Assembly (NCBI GenBank): GCA_964036045.1
Contig: OZ038384.1
Coordinates: 47,979,843 to 48,043,842, forward strand
DNA: 64,000 nt
Direction of reading: 5' to 3'
Source of the DNA: Eutreptiella sp. 'Long Island Sound 2002'
Lineage: Eukaryota > Euglenozoa > Euglenophyceae > Eutreptiales > Eutreptiaceae
Each line of letters opens with the position of its first letter. Positions within the stretch are counted from its first letter, which is position 1. Below the pieces are notes generated by a model. It did not search any database and had not been told where the DNA came from. It saw nothing but the letters and a program-made list of their open reading frames with translations. The translations under genes and the position numbers were made by a program. This document shows positions 56,719 to 64,000 of the stretch, one piece after another.

Positions 56719-56948
56719 TGCAGCAGACCAGTGCACTGCCCGCATCGCAGGTCGCGCATGCGCACTGTAGATAAATCGAGATCGCATTGTGTTGTAAATA
56801 GTGCACGTTTTAATGTAAAACATTATCGCTTGTTTTAGGCACCAAATGTCCTGTTTGTTAAATCAGCTGTGATTACGGAGTTGTTCTGCATGGTGCCGCC
56901 TGAGGGATTTGGGATCTCAGGGTGAACGTCAAGTCCTGGTACGTTACA
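56719..56948 (+). repeat. E4 right LTR
   Basis: 230 bases, followed by TGCAC at 56949-56953, the duplicated target. Confidence 0.9.
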
Positions 56949-56953
56949 TGCAC

Positions 56954-57350
56954 CCCCCTCAATTAATGTTATGCCTACCACTGGCACAACTTTCAGTTAT
57001 GCTGGGCCAACGCGCCGTGGTCACACCTCGAGAAGATGGTTACCAAGGCCGTGATCAACCGAGCGCAGGTCGTGGTTATTTGTCCTGATTGGGGCCAAAC
57101 CGGGGGAGCTGCTGCATGGCAACCATTTTTGGACAGCATGACTAAGGTTGGTGTACCCATTCCAAACGTACCCCTCTATCTCCCAGATGGGGCGACCAGC
57201 CCATTACCGACCCCACGGTGGGGAAGCATTGCATCTCTCATCAATGGCAACGATTGTGATATTTCGGTGGAAGAACTGAAACCCCAAGTCGTCAAGTTTC
57301 TCCATCGAGTGAACCGTGGTTTAACCCAGTCTGATCTACTGAAGCGATAA
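56954..57350 (+). pseudogene. E3 segment with methyltransferase-like NPPW-type motif
   Basis: From the TAA at about 56975 an open frame leads to a TAA at 57348. It reads YHWHNFQLCWANAPWSHLEK, then VVVICPDWGQ. A Trp-x-Asn-x-Pro-Trp core followed by a helix and a VVV-PxW strand recalls the N-P-P-[YWF] site and next strand of DNA adenine-methyltransferase-like domains described in some retroelements such as DIRS-type. Here the motif is NAPW, not NPPW, so catalysis is doubtful. It sits between protease and RT. Confidence 0.4.
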
Positions 57351-58250
57351 GGGCACGATACACCTGCAGCAACACCGAAGGACGAGTCTGAAGTCCGAGA
57401 AATTCACCCTGCAACGGAATCAGATGAAGAACAGGATGCTGGCGCCCGAGATGCTGAAGGTGATAAGCTCGACATTCAGGGGGAAGAGGTCAGTGAGGAA
57501 CCTGCAGAAGTGCAAACGGATGGAGTCAGTGAAGACGCCTATCTCGTGGATCTCAATCTCGCTCAGCCCCTGAGGTACAACCCATTCGCAAGCATCCACG
57601 AAGATTATTCGGCCCAAATCGAGGATTTACTGAGTGAAGTCGATCTCGAAGATTCAGTTATCGGAGGTGTACAAAATTGTACCATGTCGTGTCTCGCCCT
57701 ACATGCTATGCAAGAGTGTGGCGTGACCATGCAAGTCGAGGAGGACAAGGCAAGAACTCCCAACCCACGTGGATGGCCGGTCTCGAAGGAAGCCTTACGG
57801 TCTTCGAAGGAGGACATTGAGCTCCGAATCTTCCAGATATCTCAGGAACAACAAAGGCTAGAGCTAAAGGACAGATCGAAGAGCCATTACAACGAGTTCA
57901 CGAGCAGGGGCGTTGACGGAGACGAAACAGATTTGATCTATCAATCTCTGGATGATGACCCCTTTATTTTGGATGGCGGTGACGTTTACCTGGGCGTCAC
58001 AGCCCTACTCAGTGAGTGTTACTCCGTATCCAGGCACGAGTATGGGAAATCAAATTTGGCACCTGCAGATGATTTCGAGGAGAAGATCAAAAATTTGCCC
58101 TCCAAAATTCAGGAAGTCCTACGCGGGAGGAAGGTTGCTTTTGAACCGCGTATGGCTCAAGGTTCATGTGAGAAGTTGGTTACCATGGACTTGGAATTGT
58201 TGGATGAACACAAAAAAAACCACAGTGCGTGCAAAGCTATTTCCAGCTAG
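57351..58250 (+). pseudogene. E3 acidic pre-RT linker
   Basis: Open apart from the TAA at its start. Glu/Asp-rich for the first 60 codons, then a helical and charged stretch that ends KNHSACKAISS before a TAG at 58248. Frame then changes to enter RT. Apart from position I see no domain. Confidence 0.45.
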
Positions 58251-59226
58251 CAAGGCCGATAGTGAGGAAAAAATGCGTCACATCACTGAATGCATTGCAG
58301 CCGACCTCGCTGAAAAATATGAGCAAGCACAGTATCCAAAGCACTGCTCCCCCTGCTTCTTGGTTGACAAACCAGGGAGCAACGCGAAAAGGTTGGTTGT
58401 TCACTACGGGAAGCTGAACAAGGTCACCAAGAAACATGCAGGAAGTCTACCAAGTTTGGAACAAGCGCTGCAAAGAGCCGCTCATTGCCGTTACAAATCC
58501 AAATTGGATAAGCGCAGTGATTTCTGGCAAGTGGAGTTAACAAAACGAGCGCAGGATCTTTCAGCATTTACTTCCCCTAATGGTCAAGTGTTCAAATGAA
58601 AAGTCATGCCGTTTGGGCTGACGAACGCCCCGGCAACTTTTGGGGAGCTCATGAACCAGGTTGTGACCCGTGTGAAGCTGAAACCGACGGTGCAAGCACT
58701 GCTGAAAAAGGGGGCTGTCATCGAGGTCTATATAGGCGATGTCTTATTAGGAACCGATGACGATGATGATCACCTACGCTTGGTGGAACAGTTTTTGCGC
58801 ACTTGTGAGGAATTGAATACCCGCGTGAAGTTGGAAAAATGTGAGTTCATGCAGGAGGAAATTGAATATTTGCGTTTCCAAGTTGGTTGGAGATGGTCGA
58901 GACCTGTGAAGGATAAAGTTGCCCCAATTTCGAAGGCGACCATCCATGATGACAAGACCCGTGGCGTCAAAGACATCAGAGCTTTCCTGGGATCCTGTAA
59001 TTTTTACAGGAGACACATCGCCACTTTCACGTACAGTAGCCACCTCTTCACGGACTTGACAAAGAAGACTATACCTTGGAAGTGGACTCCACAGCATGAA
59101 GCTCAGTTTCAGGAGATCAAGGAAAAAGTGAGTTCTTTGAGGTTGTTGGGCACACCTGCACCTGACAGTGAGTTCGTGGTCATCAATGATGCGTCTCTGG
59201 TGGGAGGCGGTGGTAGTCTTCTTTAG
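58250..59226 (+). pseudogene. E3 reverse transcriptase
   Basis: YPKHCSPCFLVDKPG, LVVHYGKLNKVTKKHAG and KLDKRSDFWQVEL are the early RT motifs. The palm continues after an in-frame TGA at 58597 that replaces the Trp expected before KVMPFGLTNAPATF. The active site reads YIGD (58729-58740) instead of YIDD, so one catalytic Asp is lost. Later motifs RVKLEKCEF, FLGSCNFYRRHI and PWKWTPQHEAQF complete RT and its connection to RNase H. The frame stops at a TAG after VVINDASLVGGGGSLL, the start of RNase H. Confidence 0.8.
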
Positions 59227-59720
59227 TGGCAACGAATTCCAGGAGCAGCTGCAAAAAGAATAGCGGATGAATAGCGGACAGTCGGAGTCAATAGTGACGG
59301 TTCACTCAAGCACAACTACAGCAAGCAGGAATTCCATCTCGTACCCATTGGCCACTGGAACGGGAAATGGTCTTCAACCCGAGCAAACTGCAGCACGTAT
59401 GAGCGTAAAGTGCTCTCAGGAATTTGCTTATTTCTGGACAACGCCGACTGTTTGGCAGCAATTTCGTGGTGTGGTTATGTGATCAGGAGTCAATGGAGAC
59501 GTTTCTCAAAGGAGCACCTCCTGAAAACCGAAAGCTCAGGTGTTGGTGGACGTTTCTCGCGCAGCTGAGACTCAATATCTACAGGGTACCGGGTCTGAAA
59601 AATGAGTTATGCGATTGGCTATCACGTGACAATTTCGACGAGAAAACTTCTGCAAGCTCTGAGTCTCTCTCTCTCGAGAGGCTTTCCAGAAGATGGAGGT
59701 TCATTTGCACCTCACCATGA
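59227..59720 (+). pseudogene. E3 RNase H remnant
   Basis: Continues from the RNase H start (INDAS) with stops. A later frame (59424-59720) holds the end of the domain: LRLNIYRVPGLKNELCDWLS, where gypsy elements usually have the ...VPGxxNxxADxLSR segment. Confidence 0.6.
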
Positions 59721-60561
59721 GCACAGCTGAATTACTCAGTTCGCTACGGAAGTCTGTCTATTTGAAGGAGTATGGAGACATTTTGAAAGCCCTTGGTGAT
59801 GGATCTTATGCACTGGTCGACAGAGAGGTTTGGTCTTTATCTTTAAGTGGGATTTTGCGGAAGGAAGTACAAACATGGATTTCCAAGAAGGCGTTGGGCG
59901 CAGCGTTGCAGTGGACACACGATGTTGTTGGTCATCCTGGACCGCATTCCCGGAACTGGGCCTTCGAGAAGATGTTCCACAGTGGTGTACCTGACAAAGA
60001 GGTGACACAGAAGATGGAGGACATGAACAGGACATGCGAGGAATGCGTCACGAGTAAGCGGAACTGACCGGGCGACAGAGGCTTACTTGGTGTCTTGCCA
60101 CTTCCACACATGGTCAATGCACTGCTTTATGTGGACTTCATTGACAGACCCAAGTGTCATAACTACGACTATGCCTTGATTATTGTGGACGCTCTGAGGC
60201 TTTCTGTCAAGTTTTACCTTGCAAGACGACTATTGATGGAGAAGGCGTGTTGAAACTCATCAAACACCATTGCATTCGTTTCTTTGCCCCACCTGTTTGC
60301 ATCCACAGTGACAAGGATATTCGCTTCAAGGGAGACTATGGCTGGTACCGCAACGTATTTGCCGGACTGGGCGTGGAAGTTTCATTCTCACAACCTTGGG
60401 GCCCTCAATCAAACGGACTATGCGAGCGTATGAATGATGAGTACCACGAAGAGCTCCGTATTCGGAGGCAGAGTATCAAAACCAGCAATTTGGTCCAGTT
60501 GAACAACTACGTGGTCATATGTATGAACCACAAGCAGAGAGGAAAAAAAGGCTATTCTTGA
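59693..60561 (+). pseudogene. E3 integrase
   Basis: Zinc site HDVVGHPGPHSRNW ... CEECVTSKR (to 60067), then, after frame breaks, a first core Asp in LLYVDFIDRPK (about 60128), a second in CIHSDKDIRF (about 60305) and the Glu in SNGLCERMNDEY (about 60427). The catalytic D-D-E set is therefore visible but spread over three frames. The copy is inactive. Confidence 0.75.
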
Positions 60562-61482
60562 GGAGACGTTTTGCATGGGAGGCCTACTCTACGTTTGGAG
60601 CTACCCTTTCCACATGAAGGCAAGGTTCAAGTGCAAGACTGGGTCAAAGAACAAAACAAAATTGCCCAAGTTGTGCAAGCCCACTTGAGGAAAGAAAGAG
60701 CGAGTTGGTCTGAGCCCATCAATAGAAGGAGGAAACCTGCAGTTTACAACGTTGGCGACTAAGTGCTGGTGAGTAGAAAGAGTCTCAAGCAATTGGAGGT
60801 ACCTAAGGGTGCCACGAAGGATAATATGTGGTATGGTCCTTACCTTGTTACTGGAGTCAGTCGTGGCGGTATTTGGCGCGTTGTAGCCCTACTTGGGGTG
60901 GCGAAGTACCTGTTGCCTTTGAGTTCGTGAAGCGATTCCCATTGGAGCTGGTGGATGACTCTGGTGAAGACACGATCGAAAGAGGAGACACAGACATGCT
61001 GAAGGACGATGAGCGAGCAGCGTTGGCTGATGAACAGGACATCGTGGCGAATGAGCAAGATATACCATTCTACAATCAGGCTGAGATGGAGAGAATTTGA
61101 GCTTATCACGTCGAAAAGATCCTGAGAGGGCAGTATAGGCAAGGATGGCGCATTTTGACGATGTGGGGCCTATGGCACAAGCGAGAGCACTTGGAAACCA
61201 GTTCGTGCATTCGTGCATGATGATGGAAGGCTGAATCATGTTTTCGTGGATTACTGTTTGGCACAGGCACCTCGCCTTGACACAGCGCTAAGGCAGGCTC
61301 AGCGGATCAGCACCACACTGAAGAAGAAGTTCAGCGCGGAGGAACCCAACGAAGACACTGCCACGGACAACAAGGAACTAGAAGAGGTCAGTTCCAAGAA
61401 GATTTCACAGCAGCGCGGAGGGAAACGGCGACGTACAGAAGAACGTACAGTTGGTGGTATGGCAGAAGACTGGTTACCTTGA
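60562..61482 (+). pseudogene. E3 integrase C-terminus and tail
   Basis: A helical segment (WVKEQNKIAQVVQAHLRKER) and, after a TAA in YNVGD, an SH3-like end (VLVSRKSLKQLE, WYGPYLVTGVSRGG) are typical of the end of gypsy integrase. Two further short open pieces (to 61100 and 61213-61482) are acidic and then Lys/Arg-rich. No chromodomain is seen, unlike E1 and E2. Confidence 0.6.
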
Positions 61483-62704
61483 GTAAGTTCCATGAGACTG
61501 AGGAGGAGAGCGTACCTTGGAGTTTGTTTTCATGCCATTATGCTTCCGCTGGGGTACCAAGTTGTAAACCTGCAGAACTTCATTTCATTCTGCAGAGCAG
61601 TCATTGAAATTCAGAAAATACTCAGAAAAGCACAGTTTAAGGCGTGGGGAGTCTTCCACACCTTATTTGCTCTCTATTGGTCCACGTGGATATTTCGGAG
61701 GGACTGCCAGCTTTCTGCGCTCTCAGTCGCTCGCGTTGCCAGAAAGGTCAGCGGAACAATCTGGCGGCCAGAAAGAAGGGAGTTTGAAGAAGTTTCAAGG
61801 TCATTTATTGAACACAGGCGGATATGACTGGCATAACAGCAAGTTCTGGAGTTACGAAATCTTTACAGGGAGTTGAGTTGGAGGGAGCAAAGTATCAAGG
61901 AACCTGGGGTTATTGAGGTTCCCAAAGTCTTTTGGTTAATTTATGGTTGGAAGGTACTTTGAATATTACTTGGTTCTGGTTTTACTCCGCAGCACCTATG
62001 CTCAACTTGAAGCCAAGTTTTAGTAACTACAAGGTGAGTCTTGGGGCTTTCGAGGGAGTTATTCCCAGGGCACCAACCTGAAGTGAACCAGTGGTCTACA
62101 CGTTGAGGTGAACACGTAAAGCAACGTGATAGAAGTCTGGACGCGCCGCTGTACACGCGCAGCGACGAGCTGAGTCCTCATGCCCTGGCATTTGTGTTAT
62201 GACAGGCTGATTCATGTGGCTGGATTCAGGCATCCTGGTACATTTATGATGTGGGATATGGTGCGCAAGTTCCTATGCTGGAGTTTCATGGCTGCAAGTG
62301 CAAGCCCCCAGCGACACCTACGACCACCTGACAGCTGAGGTACTGGATTGATATCTGGGGTGCCCACTTCACTGTTTACATGGCTCAATTACTGTGTTCA
62401 TCTACCCAGATTGATTGGATTCGGTGACATTGATTGGGTCAAGCGTCTGGGTCAGAGGTGGATTTCTGACTACTTCAACCAGGAACGTCGTTCACGACTA
62501 CGAGAGCGTACGAGGACAGCACTGGAGTATCCAGAGACCGTTTTAAGGACTCATCTTGGTCTACATTTGGTCATTTATGGTTGGTACAACTCCCAATTTC
62601 TATAAGATTGGACCCCATTGACGCCGGATGGAGGTGATATCTGTTGGTCATTTGGAACATGGGAGTCATTCTTGGACGACACTCTCACACACAGCGTGCA
62701 TTCA
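61483..62704 (+). other. E3 3' region before the purine tract
   Basis: About 1.2 kb with only short frames (for example 62348-62605, 85 codons, no motif). No envelope-like gene can be supported. Confidence 0.4.
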
Positions 62705-62716
62705 GGCTGGGAGGGG
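62705..62716 (+). promoter_or_regulatory. E3 polypurine tract
   Basis: GGCTGGGAGGGG directly before the 3' LTR start TGTTAAAAG. It would prime plus-strand synthesis. Confidence 0.75.
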
Positions 62717-63740
62717 TGTTAAAAGTCCATGAATGAGCAACAATTTCCCAAAGCATTGGTTTCATATGGAGCAATGGTATTAATCTTTATTGGAGTTCCG
62801 TCCGGACATTGGGAAAAATTTTATGCATGGAGCCTGATCACTTCCAATATGGTTGAAAGGTACTTAATGGCATAACTTCAATTCAAAAGAGGGTTTATCT
62901 ATTGTGTTATATGCCATGAGCCTTTGTTTAATATTCCATTGTTTCTTCTTTGAACACTATTCGCAACATAGTTCAACATGAGTGTTGGCCTTTGCTTTAT
63001 CTATTTTTTTTGGCTAGTCTCATTGAGATTGAGCTGCTCAGTAATCTGCATTTTTCTTTAACATATGGTCCCTTCACAGGAAGTGAATGTGACTTTCAGA
63101 CTCAGCATAAAATTCCGCATCTATAGAGTGGTCATATGACTACTACATTTTTTTGACCACTTTTGGCCCGTGAGCGCGCCGCTCCCACTATGGGCGATTC
63201 CTACTGAGTTTTGAGGTCATCAGGGCAGTTCCTACTGAGTTCTGCAGACATGAGTTTATTTTTTCCTGAGGTACAGGAAATGCCTGGAAAACATTTAAAG
63301 TGATTTTTTATCATTTTTTATTATGTAGAATCCATTTTTCTTGCGTCTGATTAACTATCTTTGCAGGAGACCTGATTTCTGTGATCTTCCATTTTTGCCC
63401 TGATCTGAAGTCCCTATTCACTGTTGCAGCCATTTCCAGAGTGCAGACTTTAGTCGCTTTTAAAGTACTGAGTGGTTCTGATAAATACATGCATGCATAC
63501 AGGCAATTGCAAGGCCCAACATCACCCATCGTTTGTCTGTTCATTGTGCAGCCCCGTCAAGTTTTTTATTGGTTTTATTGATCCGATTTCTGCTCGTCTT
63601 GGAGTCTTGGTCTGGTCGTATTTTCGATCGAAATCTTTGTCCACCTGACATGGAGCAGGACCACACACCAAATCAAGTTCATCCAGAGGATACTGAAACT
63701 ATTCAAACAGCGGAACAAGATGCAAAGCGGGAATTCAACA
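62717..63740 (+). repeat. E3 3' LTR, uninterrupted
   Basis: 1,024 bases, TGTTAAAAG...AATTCAACA. Serves as the reference for the three displaced pieces of the 5' LTR (33000-33196 inverted, 34726-34804, 37540-38250). Followed by the target duplicate CATTT at 63741-63745. Confidence 0.9.
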
Positions 63741-64000
63741 CATTTGCAGGTTTAAAATTGTAGAAGAATCAGAATCCCTTTTTTTAGATGGTCATCTAAA
63801 AACTGAGATTTTGCTAAAGCCCAAAGAATGCAAAGCCGGAGGTGGGAAGAGCAGAAAAAAATGCCGCTCCTACAGGCACCGCAGTAGATGAATCATCCAA
63901 AGCTCCCACCTAAGAAAAAAGGCACAACGCAGAGAATCACAAAAAATCTGAGGAAGACCGCTTGACGCAATCTTGTATATCAGCTCCTAAACAAGAGCGG
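63741..64000. other. Right flank of E3
   Basis: Begins with the CATTT duplicate. No gene is visible in the remaining 260 bases. Confidence 0.6.

Larger units (their letters stand above)
41076..56948 (+). mobile_element. E4: non-autonomous LTR element with a nested chromovirus
   Basis: Direct repeats of exactly 230 bases at 41076-41305 and 56719-56948 begin TGCAGCAG and end GTTACA (TG...CA). By eye they differ at about 11 positions. The five bases before and after are TGCAC (41071-41075 and 56949-56953), a clean target duplication. A GGGTGGGCG purine tract precedes the right LTR. No initiator-Met primer site follows the left LTR. Without E2 the element is about 2.7 kb and encodes no retroviral enzyme, only the unknown frame at 41362. 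Confidence 0.9.
33000..63740 (+). mobile_element. E3: old Ty3/gypsy retrotransposon holding three younger insertions
   Basis: LTRs of about 1.02 kb, primer site TGGTAGCAGAGG after the 5' LTR, purine tract GGCTGGGAGGGG before the 3' LTR, and a CATTT target duplication. Coding order on the plus strand is Gag, zinc knuckle, protease, (E4/E2 insertion), methyltransferase-like segment, RT, RNase H, integrase. Many stops and frame shifts are present. Without insertions it would be about 10.6 kb. The left LTR has been rearranged by an inversion at 33000-34725. Confidence 0.85.

Overview
The window looks like repeat-dominated nuclear DNA of a eukaryote. Supporting signs are GT-AG introns, chromodomain Ty3/gypsy retrotransposons primed from initiator-tRNA-Met sites, a pogo-like DNA transposon, long microsatellites and long poly-C/poly-G runs, with no bacterial operon structure. 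A large-genome alga or other protist, possibly of the green lineage, would fit, but no host marker gene allows a firm assignment. Only one stretch (19.6-22.0 kb) gives a coherent intron-containing gene with no sign of being a transposon.

Layout. 1-4.4 kb: two minus-strand intron-containing genes (a DDE-transposase-like protein and a Q/G/P-rich partner) whose introns and gaps are full of GTTCAAC/GTTGAAC heptamers. 4.5-10.25 kb: a decayed plus-strand chromovirus, E1. 10.3-19.5 kb: gene-poor DNA with a tRNA-like element, a decayed minus-strand gypsy pol fragment, PHD-finger-like coding sequence and tandem palindromes. 19.6-22.0 kb: four exons, joined in phase, of an Ala/Ser-rich coiled-coil protein. 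22.87-29.61 kb: a DNA transposon, E5, with matching terminal inverted repeats. It carries three plus-strand gene modules: a 2OG-Fe(II)-oxygenase-like gene, a coiled-coil gene and a DDE-transposase-like gene. The modules are separated at about 2.1-kb spacing by hairpin arrays of TTCGTACGAA. 29.6-33.0 kb: no clear gene, and a tetranucleotide microsatellite.

33.0-63.74 kb is a nested set of insertions that can be ordered from target-site duplications (TSDs). E3 is an old plus-strand gypsy element with 1.02-kb LTRs and TSD CATTT. Its 5' LTR is split by an inversion of about 1.7 kb and by an apparently intact pogo-like transposon (TSD TA). Its body is split between protease and reverse transcriptase by E4, a non-autonomous LTR element with 230-bp LTRs and TSD TGCAC. 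E4 is in turn split by E2, a 13.2-kb minus-strand chromovirus with 2.34-kb LTRs and candidate TSD CAGTGA. The insertion order is E3, then E4, then E2, with the pogo element also younger than E3.

Functionally, the coding content is almost all transposition machinery: Gag, protease, RT/RNase H, integrase with chromodomain, and DDE transposases. The most novel item is E5, where a putative oxygenase and a coiled-coil protein travel with a transposase-like gene between palindrome arrays. I could run no database search, so family names rest on motifs seen in the sequence.
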